NCBI RefSeq assembly: GCF_016055025.1
Contig: NZ_JAECVW010000004.1
Source of the DNA: Thermoactinomyces intermedius
GTDB taxonomy: Bacteria > Bacillota > Bacilli > Thermoactinomycetales > Thermoactinomycetaceae
Reading direction: 5' to 3' (one strand)
DNA length: 64,000 nucleotides
In this document: piece by piece, positions 50,815 to 59,616 of the stretch
Position numbering within the stretch: position 1 is the stretch's first letter
How the letters are laid out: each line of letters begins with the position of its first letter
Program-made: the position numbers and the translations under genes
The notes under the pieces: model-generated
Database searches by the model: none
What the model was told of the DNA's origin: nothing
What the model saw: the letters and a program-made list of their open reading frames with translations, nothing else

Positions 50815-51906
50815 ATGAAACCAAAAGCAACCGTTCAAGGACTACCAGTCTATCAACCTGGCAAAACACTTGCAGAGGTAAAAGAGGAGTACGGGATCCA
50901 CGATGTGATCAAGTTGGCCTCGAATGAAAATCCTTTCGGCTGTTCACCAAAGGTTTGGGAAGCTTTGGGAGAGATGAAAGGGGAGTTCCATCTCTATCCG
51001 GAAGGGAATGCTCCCAAACTGCGTGAAAAATTGGAGGAGTACTTGGAAACCGACCCGCGACGTATCATCTTCGGAAACGGATCGGATGAATTGATTCAGA
51101 TGATCGGCCGCACCTATCTGGAACCGGGGACGGAATCGGTGATGGCCGACCTCACTTTCCCACGGTATGAAACCGCGGTGCGGATTGAAGGAGCCCGGCC
51201 GGTGAAGGTGCCTTTAAAAGACGGCGTGCATGACTTGGAAGCCATGCTGGAGGCGGTGACGGACCGGACGAGGGTGATCTGGATCTGCAATCCGAACAAT
51301 CCGACCGGAACGATTGTAACCCGGCAAGAGTTGACATGGTTCTTGGATCAGCTGCCGGATCACGTCTTGGTGGTGTTGGACGAAGCGTATTATGAATATG
51401 TCACGGACCCGGATTATCCTGATTCCTTGTCTTTTTTGGATTATAATCCGCAAATCATTGTTTTGCGCACTTTTTCCAAAATCTTTGGTTTGGCCGCTTT
51501 CCGGGCCGGATACGGGGTTGCCCATCCGGATGTGGTGCGCGAGTTGAACCGGGTCCGTGAACCGTTCAACCTGAACCGGCTTGCGCAAGCAGCGGCACTG
51601 GCGGCGTTGGAGGATGAAGCATTTATTTTTTATTGCCGGAACCAAAACCGGTTGGGAATCAAACAGATCACGGAAAAATTGGATGAATGGAACCTTCATT
51701 ATTACCCGGCCCATGGAAACTTTATCCTGATGGATACCACCATGCCGGCCGATGAGGCGTTTCAGGGATTGCTTCGTCAAGGAGTGATTGTCCGGTCCGG
51801 GGAGGCACTGGGCTTCCCGACTTACATCCGTGTCACGGTTGGAAACAAAGAGCAAAATGACCGGTTTTTAAAAGCGTTGGAGCAACTTTTGGAAATGAAA
51901 GGATAG
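50815..51906 (+). CDS. hisC: histidinol-phosphate aminotransferase
   Basis: PLP class I/II aminotransferase of 363 residues, acting in histidine synthesis and, in Bacilli, on aromatic keto acids for tyrosine and phenylalanine. The PLP Lys is in TFSKIFGLAAFRAGYG, with NPNNPTGT and VLDEAYYEY around the cofactor. Its place between trpA and tyrA is that of B. subtilis hisC and fits the dual role. ATG 50815 has better spacing from AAAGGGAA than ATG 50809. Confidence 0.92.
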   Translation: MKPKATVQGLPVYQPGKTLAEVKEEYGIHDVIKLASNENPFGCSPKVWEALGEMKGEFHLYPEGNAPKLREKLEEYLETDPRRIIFGNGSDELIQMIGRTYLEPGTESVMADLTFPRYETAVRIEGARPVKVPLKDGVHDLEAMLEAVTDRTRVIWICNPNNPTGTIVTRQELTWFLDQLPDHVLVVLDEAYYEYVTDPDYPDSLSFLDYNPQIIVLRTFSKIFGLAAFRAGYGVAHPDVVRELNRVREPFNLNRLAQAAALAALEDEAFIFYCRNQNRLGIKQITEKLDEWNLHYYPAHGNFILMDTTMPADEAFQGLLRQGVIVRSGEALGFPTYIRVTVGNKEQNDRFLKALEQLLEMKG

Positions 51907-51915
51907 AATCTCCCG

Positions 51916-53046
51916 ATGCCTGAAAAAATTGCGATTCTGGGAATTGGATTAATCGGCGGATCTTTGGCGCTGGGATTGAAAGAACGGACCGATGCCGTGG
52001 TGGTCGGATATGACCGTTCGGAAAAAGACTTGCGGTATGCGATGGCAATCGGTGCCGTGGATGATTGGACAACTTCCCTCCCGCGGGCGGTCAGCGATGC
52101 CGACATGATTGTCATCGCCTTGCCTGTGGGCCAAATCAAGCAAATGATTGAGACATTGGCCAAACTCCCCCTCAAGCCGTCATGCATTGTGACCGATGTG
52201 GGGAGCACCAAATCGGAGATCATGGAAGCAAGCCGCAAATTAAAAGAAAAAGGGATCGTTTTTATCGGCGGGCACCCCATGGCCGGATCGCACCAGTCAG
52301 GCATTCAGGCGGCCCGGTCTTTGTTGTTTGAAAATGCTTACTATGTTTTGACTCCGGATCCGGAAGCTTCCCTTTGGGAGGTGCAAAAGGTCAGCCAGTT
52401 GTTGTATAAGGCGACCCGGGCCGAACTGGTGATCATGGATGCCGCGCATCATGACCGGATTGTGGGGGCGATCAGCCATTTGCCCCATATCATTGCGGCC
52501 GGATTGGTGAATGTGGTCGGCAATTATAATGAAGAAAATGAATGGTTTCATCGCTTGGCAGCAGGCGGATTTCGGGATTTGACCCGCATTGGTGCCAGTC
52601 ATCCGGTCATGTGGCGGGATATTTTGCTTTCCAACCGGAAAGCACTGTTAAAGTTGATGGATGATTGGATCGCAAAAATGGTAGAAGTCCGCTCCGCCAT
52701 CTCTGACGGGGAACAAGAGCAAATTGAAGCGTTTTTCAGCCGCTCCCGCCGGTTGAGGCAACAATTGCCGGATAAAAAGCGCCGGGGAATTCTGGAACCG
52801 CGGTATGAATGTCATGTGGATGTGCCGGACCAGCCGGGGGTGATCGGAAAGATTGCCACCTTGTTGGGAAACGAAAACATCAATATCAGCAATTTGGAAG
52901 TGATGGAAAACCGGGAAGAGATTCCCGGTGTCTTAAAAATTGCCTTTAAAAAAGAAAAAGATTATCTGGCCGCCATCTCTGTCTTGCGCAGGGAAGGACT
53001 GGAAGTATTCAGTGAGGACGAAAGCTGGGAGGAAAGCAAAGTATGA
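51916..53046 (+). CDS. tyrA: prephenate dehydrogenase
   Basis: NAD-dependent oxidative decarboxylation of prephenate to 4-hydroxyphenylpyruvate. It is 376 residues long. The Rossmann loop is GIGLIGGSLALGL (7-19), the catalytic His is in GGHPMAGSHQSG, and a C-terminal ACT domain begins near 297 (CHVDVPDQPGVIGKIATLLG), probably for tyrosine feedback. There is no fused chorismate mutase. Its stop overlaps aroA. Confidence 0.94.
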   Translation: MPEKIAILGIGLIGGSLALGLKERTDAVVVGYDRSEKDLRYAMAIGAVDDWTTSLPRAVSDADMIVIALPVGQIKQMIETLAKLPLKPSCIVTDVGSTKSEIMEASRKLKEKGIVFIGGHPMAGSHQSGIQAARSLLFENAYYVLTPDPEASLWEVQKVSQLLYKATRAELVIMDAAHHDRIVGAISHLPHIIAAGLVNVVGNYNEENEWFHRLAAGGFRDLTRIGASHPVMWRDILLSNRKALLKLMDDWIAKMVEVRSAISDGEQEQIEAFFSRSRRLRQQLPDKKRRGILEPRYECHVDVPDQPGVIGKIATLLGNENINISNLEVMENREEIPGVLKIAFKKEKDYLAAISVLRREGLEVFSEDESWEESKV

Positions 53047-54335
53047 TGGAAATATGGCAGTCGAAACCGTTTCAATTGACTTGCAAAGTCCCCGGTGACA
53101 AATCGATTTCCCACCGCTCCATCATGCTGGGGGCATTGGCTGAAGGGGTGACCGAAGTCGAGGGCTTTTTGCCCGGAAAGGATTGTTTGGGGACCCTGCA
53201 ATGCTTTGAACAGATGGGAGTGGAAATTGAACGATTGTCCCCCACATCCGTGCGGATTCACGGCCGGGGGATCCACGGATTAAAAGAGCCGGTGGCCCCG
53301 CTGGATGTGGGAAACTCCGGCACGACCATCCGGTTGATGCTGGGAATATTGGCCGGAGCGCCGTTTTTTTCCACGGTGATCGGTGATGATTCCATCAGCC
53401 GCCGTCCCATGGACAGGGTGGTTCAACCGTTAAGAAAAATGGGAGCACGCATTGAAGGACGGGAAAACGGGCGTTACACCCCCCTTGCCGTAAAAGGAGG
53501 CCGTCTGCAGGGGATCACCTATCACAGTCCGGTGGCCAGCGCCCAAGTGAAGTCTTGTCTTTTGCTGGCTGGTTTAAGCGCGGAAGGGGTCACCACGGTG
53601 GCTGAGCCCTCTCTATCCCGTGACCATACCGAACGCATGCTGCCGGCGTTTGGAGCCGCATTGACGGCGAAAGATCATGTGGTTTCCATAGAAGGGGGAC
53701 AATCGTTGCGCGGTACCAAAGTCCGGGTGCCGGGAGACATTTCTTCTGCCGCGTTCCTCCTTGCCGCCGCCCTGATGGTGCCGGGCAGCCAGGTGACGGT
53801 GGAAGACGTCGGTTTAAACCCGACAAGGACCGGAATCCTGGATGCTTTTAAACAAATGGGAGCCATGGTGGAAGTGGAAGAGACCGGAAGTTGGTGCAAT
53901 GAACCGGTCGGCAGAGTGACTGTTCGCACTGGAGAGCTTCACGGAGTGACCATTGGCGGAGAAATGATTCCGCGCTTGATTGATGAAATTCCTGTTTTGG
54001 CCGTTGTTGCCACTCAGGCCAAAGGAACCACGGTCATTAAAGATGCCAAAGAATTAAAAGTGAAGGAATCAAACCGGATTGCCACCACGGTCAACGAGCT
54101 GAACAAGTTGGGGGCAAACATCAAAGAAACCGAAGACGGAATGGTGATCGAAGGCCCCGTGACCCTGCACGGCGGCACCACCACCAGCCACGGGGATCAC
54201 CGGATCGGCATGTCGATGGCGGTCGCCGGGTTGGGAGCCAAAGAAACCGTCAAAGTATTGGATGTGGAATCCATCGATGTATCTTTCCCCGGATTTTTCC
54301 GTTACATCCAAAAAATGCAAGTAAGTCAAATCTGA
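53043..54335 (+). CDS. aroA: 3-phosphoshikimate 1-carboxyvinyltransferase (EPSP synthase)
   Basis: Transfers enolpyruvate from PEP to shikimate-3-phosphate. It is 430 residues long. Signatures are PGDKSISHRSIMLGALAEG (about 17-35), LDVGNSGTTIRLMLG and DDSISRRPMDRV, with KESNRIATTVNEL near the C-terminus. The LDVGNSGTT motif contains Gly where class II (less glyphosate-sensitive) enzymes often have the same NSGTT arrangement, so class cannot be settled by eye. It closes the aromatic supra-operon. Confidence 0.95.
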   Translation: MMEIWQSKPFQLTCKVPGDKSISHRSIMLGALAEGVTEVEGFLPGKDCLGTLQCFEQMGVEIERLSPTSVRIHGRGIHGLKEPVAPLDVGNSGTTIRLMLGILAGAPFFSTVIGDDSISRRPMDRVVQPLRKMGARIEGRENGRYTPLAVKGGRLQGITYHSPVASAQVKSCLLLAGLSAEGVTTVAEPSLSRDHTERMLPAFGAALTAKDHVVSIEGGQSLRGTKVRVPGDISSAAFLLAAALMVPGSQVTVEDVGLNPTRTGILDAFKQMGAMVEVEETGSWCNEPVGRVTVRTGELHGVTIGGEMIPRLIDEIPVLAVVATQAKGTTVIKDAKELKVKESNRIATTVNELNKLGANIKETEDGMVIEGPVTLHGGTTTSHGDHRIGMSMAVAGLGAKETVKVLDVESIDVSFPGFFRYIQKMQVSQI

Positions 54336-54351
54336 AAATTAAAAAATGTTG

Positions 54352-54380
54352 TTGACCTTGTCCACTTCTGCCCGTATAAT
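54352..54380 (+). promoter_or_regulatory. strong sigma-A promoter after aroA
   Basis: TTGACC (54352-54357) and a perfect TATAAT (54375-54380) have 17-base spacing. The start point is about 54387. Confidence 0.8.
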
Positions 54381-54386
54381 GGGAAC

Positions 54387-54470
54387 TACAGTATGGTTTC
54401 TCTCCACTCCTATCCAATATTGTACGTCCTGTGCAACCCGCCCGATTTGATCGGGCGGTTCTTTTTTTTT
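54387..54470 (+). ncRNA. possible small RNA or attenuated leader
   Basis: Between the promoter at 54352-54380 and an intrinsic terminator (CCGCCCGAT 54438-54446 with ATCGGGCGG 54450-54458, then a T run) lies an 84-base transcript with no ORF. Either it is a free small RNA, or the terminator attenuates the following membrane-protein gene at 54505. No known riboswitch or T-box signature was seen. Confidence 0.5.
54438..54470 (+). terminator. intrinsic terminator upstream of the 54505 gene
   Basis: A nine-base GC-rich stem with a three-base loop, followed by a run of T residues. Confidence 0.88.
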
Positions 54471-54504
54471 CCTTGTAAACATAAAAGTGGGATGAGGTGG
54501 TTTC

Positions 54505-55002
54505 ATGCGGACAAGAGTCGGTCGTTTTTGCCTTGAATTCTTAATCGTGATCGGATTGGTCATGGCATTGAAAATCTGGTTTTTTCCCTTGTTGATTTCA
54601 TTTTGGTTTCCCGCCCGGTTGGTGGCGGATCATTTGATGGAGTGGACCGTGCTGATCATCGGTGTCATGATGATGTTTATTTATTTGGGGTTGGGCTCTT
54701 CCGCAAAACAATCCCATGGATTGTCGCTGTGGCAGGCAACGGCGGTGTTTTTGGGGCTTCATCTTTTGTTTTTCATTCAAACGGTGTCCGTGATTGATCA
54801 ATTTTATTTATATTGGAAAGATTTGATCGGGGATTTATTGGCCTTGTTTTTTCCAAAACAAACCATTCATGATTGGCACTTGGTCATCATCAGTTTTATT
54901 CTTTTTCTTGCAGGCAGAGGAATTCAGGTGAAAGAGGAAAAACCGGAAGAACATAGTGGCAACCGGAAATCATCCATCCCGTTAAATGAGAAGAATCTTT
55001 GA
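54505..55002 (+). CDS. hypothetical four-helix membrane protein
   Basis: A 165-residue protein with four hydrophobic segments (about 12-35, 46-63, 76-97, 121-140) and a hydrophilic, charged C-terminal tail. I do not recognise the family. GATGAGGTGG precedes the ATG. It and the next gene stand where B. subtilis has ypiA (a TPR protein), and neither resembles it. Confidence 0.65.
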   Translation: MRTRVGRFCLEFLIVIGLVMALKIWFFPLLISFWFPARLVADHLMEWTVLIIGVMMMFIYLGLGSSAKQSHGLSLWQATAVFLGLHLLFFIQTVSVIDQFYLYWKDLIGDLLALFFPKQTIHDWHLVIISFILFLAGRGIQVKEEKPEEHSGNRKSSIPLNEKNL

Positions 55003-55083
55003 AAACCAGGACGGCAAAGAGTCTATCTTTCTCCTGATTCGTCCAAAATAAAAATAACGAGTCTCCGAGGAGGAAGATGGACG

Positions 55084-56214
55084 GTGAACATGGCAGATTG
55101 GTTAACGTATACGGATATCGAACAATTGAAACGAATGAACCGGTACTACGGGTGTGAAAATCAAAATTCCTGTTCCAAATATGACCTGATCCGGTCGTTG
55201 TTGCAACGCATGAACCAAAAAAACCAGCTGGAGGAGCAAATCGCTTCCCTCGACAAACATGAATTTCGTTTTCTGCAGTTGATCATGTTGGATCCGAGCC
55301 TTCAATACTCCATGGAAGAACTCCTGGCCAAAGGAAGGGCGGCGTTGGACGGCGAAAAAGGCGAGCCGCGCCGGTTCATTGTGGATTCGTTGAAAAGAGG
55401 ATGGATTTTTCCCGGCTATTCCCATCGTACGCAATCACTGTATCATGTGCCTTCCGATTTGCGGGAAAGAGTGAGTGAGATTTTGCTCAAGCCTTTCCGG
55501 ATGAAAGGAAGTTACCGGGAGGACCCGCCGGCGGTTTATCGTGATGAGCAAGAGCAGTTGCTCCACGACTTGGACCATTTCCTCCTGTTCTTAAAAAAGG
55601 AAATCGTCCGGTTGACCTTGGACGGGGCGATCTATAAAAATCAGCAAAAGCAAATGTTTCAAACGTTTTATGTCCCGGAAGAACCGGTTTCCAAAAAAGG
55701 TCCCCGGTTTGGTTTCGGCCGTTGTTACCATCTGTATCCGGACCGTTTCTCACTATTGTATGATTATGCCTATTACAAAGGATATTTTATAGAGGATAAA
55801 GATGGATATTTGTGTTTAACGGAGAAAGGTTCGGGGAAATTAAATAATCAAGAGAAGCAAAAGATTGACCATGGAAAAGAATTGGTCCGGTTTTGGATAC
55901 GTCTTTACCGGCGGGCAATTCCGCAGTTGCCGATGGTCATTCGTTTGATCGCATTGTTGGCTTATCCGGGATGGATCCGGACGGTTACGGTTTATCAGGC
56001 AACGGAATCTTGGCTCAACCCTTTTTATTACGAAACAAAAGAAAGCGTTTTCCAAAAAGTGTTGAAAATGATGGTGCATCTCGGCGTGTTGAAGATCGGC
56101 AGGGAAGGAGAGGAGCAATATATTTCCCTTACACCATCCGGAGTCAAGTGGTTATACGGGATTTCGGCCTTCAGGGAGCGTGCGATCGAGGAAGGGTTCC
56201 TCCAAAGGACATGA
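55084..56214 (+). CDS. hypothetical protein with SAP-like N-terminus
   Basis: A 376-residue soluble protein. Its first 45 residues (IEQLKRMNRYYGC, SKYDLIRSLLQRM) resemble a SAP-type helix-turn-helix. Later segments look like winged-helix units (YYKGYFIEDKDGYLCLTEKG; VLKIGREGEEQYISLTPSGVKWL). The arrangement recalls helicase-associated (helicase_C_3) proteins, so nucleic-acid binding is possible but unproven. GTG 55084 is 10 bases from AGGAGG. It precedes ypiB. Confidence 0.62.
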   Translation: MNMADWLTYTDIEQLKRMNRYYGCENQNSCSKYDLIRSLLQRMNQKNQLEEQIASLDKHEFRFLQLIMLDPSLQYSMEELLAKGRAALDGEKGEPRRFIVDSLKRGWIFPGYSHRTQSLYHVPSDLRERVSEILLKPFRMKGSYREDPPAVYRDEQEQLLHDLDHFLLFLKKEIVRLTLDGAIYKNQQKQMFQTFYVPEEPVSKKGPRFGFGRCYHLYPDRFSLLYDYAYYKGYFIEDKDGYLCLTEKGSGKLNNQEKQKIDHGKELVRFWIRLYRRAIPQLPMVIRLIALLAYPGWIRTVTVYQATESWLNPFYYETKESVFQKVLKMMVHLGVLKIGREGEEQYISLTPSGVKWLYGISAFRERAIEEGFLQRT

Positions 56215-56254
56215 GGCAGGAATCAATGTCCATGGCGCCGAAAACATGTTGTAT

Positions 56255-56279
56255 CCGGAAACGGTTTGTTTCCGGATTG
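56255..56279. other. hairpin between the 55084 gene and ypiB
   Basis: A ten-base perfect stem ATCCGGAAAC with GTTTCCGGAT around a five-base loop, without a T run. It may be a processing or partial termination signal. Confidence 0.45.
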
Positions 56280-56327
56280 CAGCCGGAATAGAATGAATTT
56301 TCCAAACGGCGCAAGAGTGGGGGAAAT

Positions 56328-56866
56328 ATGAAAAGCAACGTGTCTGTGGCAGAGAAAAAATCGTTCATTCATTGGTTCCTGGAAAATTACGATTTGCAGA
56401 AAAAAGAAGCGGCATGGTTACTCGGTTATTTGCATTCCAATGACCGGTTGCTTGAAAAAGTCCGTTTTGTGGATCATGTCCGCAACCTGCCCAAATCCAT
56501 GATTATCTCATCCTGTTGCAGTAAAATGGTCCCGTTTCGTTTTACGAAATGTATACGGATGTGGAGACGGCTTTTGACGATATCCGGGCGTATCCCCATG
56601 AAGAGCTATATATCGGTTTGTATTTTAAAAAGCGTTTCTCGTGTTCCAAATTTACCGCGGTATTGGAGGTTTATTCCATGGAGAAACATGACTTGGTGCA
56701 AGACCATTTGCTGAGTCTGTTTGCGGAGATGCTTCTGGATCAGGCGGTAAAGGATTTTGAAAAAAAACGTTTGTACGAACAAATTGATGATGCTTTGGCC
56801 AAGCGAGATGTTGAAACATTTTTACAACTTAGCAAACAATGGAAGGAAATACTGGAGTCCAAATGA
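56328..56866 (+). pseudogene. ypiB: ypiB (UPF0302 family), interrupted by a one-base frameshift
   Basis: The first frame (from 56328) gives the YpiB N-terminus (KKSFIHWFLENYDLQKKEAAWLL, LLEKVRFVDHV) up to PFRF. The rest continues in another frame (YTDVETAFDDIRAYPHEELYIGLYF to the stop at 56866, ending LSKQWKEILESK). Adding one T to the TTTT run at 56540-56543 would restore one frame reading PFRFYEMYTDVE and a protein of 179 residues, the length I recall for B. subtilis YpiB. The cause may be a sequencing error in a homopolymer, a real mutation, or slippage. Cellular role of YpiB is not established. Confidence 0.8.
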
Positions 56867-56879
56867 TATATTCGTTATA

Positions 56880-56908
56880 ATGCTCAGCAGGAGCTGGGCA
56901 TTTTTTTT
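56880..56908 (+). terminator. terminator between ypiB and ypiF
   Basis: Stem ATGCTCAGC (56880-56888) pairs with GCTGGGCAT (56893-56901, one G-U), followed by eight T. Confidence 0.83.
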
Positions 56909-56925
56909 GGAAAGAAGGTTACAAA

Positions 56926-57381
56926 ATGCGACTGGATCAAATCAATCAGGACGGTTGGAAAGAGGTGGCGGCCTTTGTGGACACCTTGTGCCTGCCGGTT
57001 GCCTCTGTCCGGATCGAGGAAAAAGAATTGGATATTAAAAACGGGAAAATGGTCCAATATTTTGCCGAAGAACTGGAAAAAACTTTAACAGGGCGGTTGT
57101 TGCTCTTGCCGTCCGTTTCATATACGGGACAAAACCCGGAGGTTTTTAAATCGTATTTTCATGAAATAATAAAAGATATCAGGCAATCCGGTTTTAACTA
57201 TTTTGTCATCGTTTACGACGGGAGATTGAAAGCGTTGGTGGAAAAGAGTTACGGGGAAAATGAGCAAAACTTGTTGTTCCATGCCATGGAACTTTCACCG
57301 GAGACCACCCGGTCAGAAATGGAGGAAGAAAGCCGGAAACTTTATGAAAAAGTATTGGAACTCTGGCAACATCAATCTTAA
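56926..57381 (+). CDS. ypiF: YpiF family protein (DUF2487)
   Basis: A 151-residue protein upstream of qcrA, exactly where ypiF sits in B. subtilis. Its layout, alternating strands and helices (VAAFVDTLCLPVASV, LTGRLLLLPSVSYTG, FNYFVIVYDGRLKALVE), matches DUF2487. Function is unknown; constant linkage to the bc complex suggests an accessory role. AAGAAGG precedes the ATG. Confidence 0.8.
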   Translation: MRLDQINQDGWKEVAAFVDTLCLPVASVRIEEKELDIKNGKMVQYFAEELEKTLTGRLLLLPSVSYTGQNPEVFKSYFHEIIKDIRQSGFNYFVIVYDGRLKALVEKSYGENEQNLLFHAMELSPETTRSEMEEESRKLYEKVLELWQHQS

Positions 57382-57428
57382 TGTTCAAGATTTTTGGGAA
57401 CATTGTCCCTTAAAGTCTGAACGCTTCC

Positions 57429-57458
57429 TTGACTTTTATGGAAAGCTTTCGCTATCAT
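57429..57458 (+). promoter_or_regulatory. sigma-A promoter of qcrABC
   Basis: TTGACT (57429-57434) and TATCAT (57453-57458) are separated by 18 bases, about 90 bases upstream of qcrA. Two copies of GTCCTAG follow downstream (about 57465 and 57487), which could be part of an operator. Confidence 0.55.
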
Positions 57459-57547
57459 GTATATGTCCTAGTAAAAGATGAAAGTGTCCTAGCATAGATT
57501 CCGGTCCGAGTGGACGGTAAGCCGGATAGAAGGAGGTCGGACAAAAC

Positions 57548-58045
57548 GTGAGTAAGAAAGTTTCCCGCCGGCAATTTTTAACGTACACATTAGGTGGGAC
57601 CGGTGCTTTCCTTGCTTCGGGAGTCCTTTTCCCGATGGTTCGGTTTGTTGCTGATCCGTTACTCAGAAAAGGAGAAGGCGGCGAATTCCACGATGTTGGT
57701 TTGAGCGTGGATGAAATTACCGATACACCAAAGGAAGTGCGCTTTACGGTTCATCGTAAAGATGGCTGGTACAACCCGCCTAAAGGGGAACAGATGACTG
57801 CCTGGGTGCTGAAGTTAAACGGTGAATTTGTGGCTTTGTCCCCCGTTTGCAAGCATTTGGGATGTACCGTAAACTGGAACAGCAACCCGCAGTTTAAAAA
57901 CCAGTTCTTCTGTCCCTGCCACTTTGGCCGGTACACGAAGGATGGGACCAACGTCCCGGGTACTCCCCCATCAGCACCTCTTGATCGCTATGAAACGAAA
58001 GTGCAAGATGGAAAGTTATTGATTGGACCGCTAATCAAGAAGTAA
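57548..58045 (+). CDS. qcrA: menaquinol:cytochrome c reductase Rieske iron-sulfur subunit
   Basis: 2Fe-2S subunit of the bc complex that takes electrons from menaquinol. It is 165 residues long. The N-terminal twin-arginine segment (SRRQF, residues 6-10) and membrane helix indicate Tat export. Cluster ligands are Cys101 and His103 (CKHLGC) and Cys122/His125 region (FCPCHFG). GTG 57548 follows AGGAGGTC. qcrB and qcrC follow. Confidence 0.95.
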   Translation: MSKKVSRRQFLTYTLGGTGAFLASGVLFPMVRFVADPLLRKGEGGEFHDVGLSVDEITDTPKEVRFTVHRKDGWYNPPKGEQMTAWVLKLNGEFVALSPVCKHLGCTVNWNSNPQFKNQFFCPCHFGRYTKDGTNVPGTPPSAPLDRYETKVQDGKLLIGPLIKK

Positions 58046-58072
58046 ATGGTTGCTGAAACGGAGGTGTAGCAA

Positions 58073-58744
58073 GTGCTGCGCGCCATTTATGATTGGGTGG
58101 ATGAGCGGTTGGACATTACGCCGTTGTGGCGCGATGTTGCGGACCATGAGGTGCCGGAACACGTAAACCCGGCTCACCACTTTTCTGCTTTTATTTATTG
58201 CTTTGGTGGATTGACTTTTTTTGTCGTCGTTATTCAAATCCTATCCGGCATGTTTTTGGCAATGAGTTATGTTCCGGATATTGAAAACGCTCACCGGAGC
58301 GTCGATTACCTGCAAAATGAGGTTGCAATGGGTGTCATTGTGCGGGGCATGCATCACTGGGGTGCCAGCGTGGCGATCGTCATGCTTTTTTTACATACCC
58401 TGCGCGTGTTTTTCACAGGATCTTACAAACATCCGCGTGAATTTAACTGGATTATCGGAATGTTGATCTTTTTTGTCATGTTGGGCCTTGGATTTACGGG
58501 TTATTTGTTGCCGTGGGACAACAAAGCGTATTTTGCCACCAAAGTAGGGGTTGAAATCGCGGCTTCCGTGCCGGTGATCGGGCCTTACATCGCAACATTC
58601 CTGCAAGGGGGAGACATCGTAGGTGCTCAGACTCTTGCACGTTTTTATGCTCTGCATGTGTTCTTCCTCCCGGCTGCATTGCTTGCGCTGTTGGGTGCAC
58701 ACTTTATCCTGATTCGTCGTCAGGGCATATCCGGACCTCTATAA
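58073..58744 (+). CDS. qcrB: menaquinol:cytochrome c reductase cytochrome b subunit
   Basis: Cytochrome b6-type subunit of 223 residues with four membrane helices. Haem-ligating His pairs lie in VRGMHHWGAS and LFLHTLRVF and in FYALHVFFLPA and LGAHFILIRR. The Cys near residue 43 (FIYCFGG) corresponds to the site that binds the third haem in b6-type proteins. The GTG start follows GGAGGTG. Confidence 0.95.
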   Translation: MLRAIYDWVDERLDITPLWRDVADHEVPEHVNPAHHFSAFIYCFGGLTFFVVVIQILSGMFLAMSYVPDIENAHRSVDYLQNEVAMGVIVRGMHHWGASVAIVMLFLHTLRVFFTGSYKHPREFNWIIGMLIFFVMLGLGFTGYLLPWDNKAYFATKVGVEIAASVPVIGPYIATFLQGGDIVGAQTLARFYALHVFFLPAALLALLGAHFILIRRQGISGPL

Positions 58745-58770
58745 GGTCTGCGCGTGAGGAGGGATCCACT

Positions 58771-59559
58771 TTGGCACATAATCAAGAAGGAAACGACAAA
58801 CAAGTCCACTATGTGGGAGACTCACGCGTTCGTGCTGACCGTCCGAAGTTATATCCGAAGGACTACGCTGAGTTTCCAGGAAAAACGGAAGCTTTTTTTC
58901 CGGACTTCCTTTTAAAAGAGTGGATGGTTGCAGTTGTCTTTTTGGTGGGTTTCATGACCTTGGTCATGTCGGAAGAACCCCCGCTCGGTGAGCTTGCCGA
59001 CCCGACCAACACCAGCTTTTTGCCCGTTCCCGACTGGTACTTCTTGTTTTTGTACCAATTGCTGAAATACAAATGGGCCGCTGGAAAATTTGTGGTTGTG
59101 GGTACCGTGATCTTGCCGGGTATCGCATTTTTGGCATTGATGCTTGCCCCGTGGCTGGATCGCAGCAAGGAGCGCCGCCCTTTGAAACGTCCGGTGGCCA
59201 CCGGGATTATGGTGACGACTTTGATTGCGATTTCGGCATTGACATGGGCAGCGGAATACGAGCATGAACAGCAATTGGAGTCTGCACCCGGCGAAGCACC
59301 TGAAAATACGGAAGTAGTGGCAAAAGACTCTCAAGGGTATCAAATTTATTCTGAAAATGCTTGTATCAAATGCCACGGCGAAAACCTGGAAGGGAAAAAC
59401 GGACCGAGCTTGCTGGGCGTTGGAAACAAACTGTCAGCTGATCAAATCACCAAGATTGTTGAAGAAGGCCGGGGGGCAATGCCTGCCGGAATGTTCCAAG
59501 GAAGCCCTGCAGAGGAAAAAGTATTGGTTGAATGGTTGACAAAACAGACGCAAAAATAA
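58771..59559 (+). CDS. qcrC: menaquinol:cytochrome c reductase cytochrome b/c subunit
   Basis: Fusion of a subunit IV-like part (three membrane helices, about 52-165, with the PVPDWYFLFLYQLLKY quinol-site motif) and a C-terminal cytochrome c domain. That domain has the haem motif CIKCH (Cys198, Cys201, His202) and a Met in GAMPAGM as probable sixth ligand. This fusion is characteristic of Bacillales bc complexes. It is 262 residues. Haem attachment would depend on ResBC. Confidence 0.95.
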   Translation: MAHNQEGNDKQVHYVGDSRVRADRPKLYPKDYAEFPGKTEAFFPDFLLKEWMVAVVFLVGFMTLVMSEEPPLGELADPTNTSFLPVPDWYFLFLYQLLKYKWAAGKFVVVGTVILPGIAFLALMLAPWLDRSKERRPLKRPVATGIMVTTLIAISALTWAAEYEHEQQLESAPGEAPENTEVVAKDSQGYQIYSENACIKCHGENLEGKNGPSLLGVGNKLSADQITKIVEEGRGAMPAGMFQGSPAEEKVLVEWLTKQTQK

Positions 59560-59565
59560 GATGAA

Positions 59566-59600
59566 AAAACCTGGTTGCCTTGGCAACCAGGTTTTTGTTT
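59566..59600 (+). terminator. terminator of qcrABC
   Basis: A stem of about twelve bases AAACCTGGTTGC pairs with GCAACCAGGTTT, then TTTGTTT. Confidence 0.87.
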
Positions 59601-59616
59601 CAAAGGAGGAAAATCA

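Noticed and set aside
56540..56560. Programmed frameshifting in ypiB
   Set aside because: No slippery heptamer, stimulatory hairpin or internal Shine-Dalgarno is evident; a simple base loss in a T run explains the data better.
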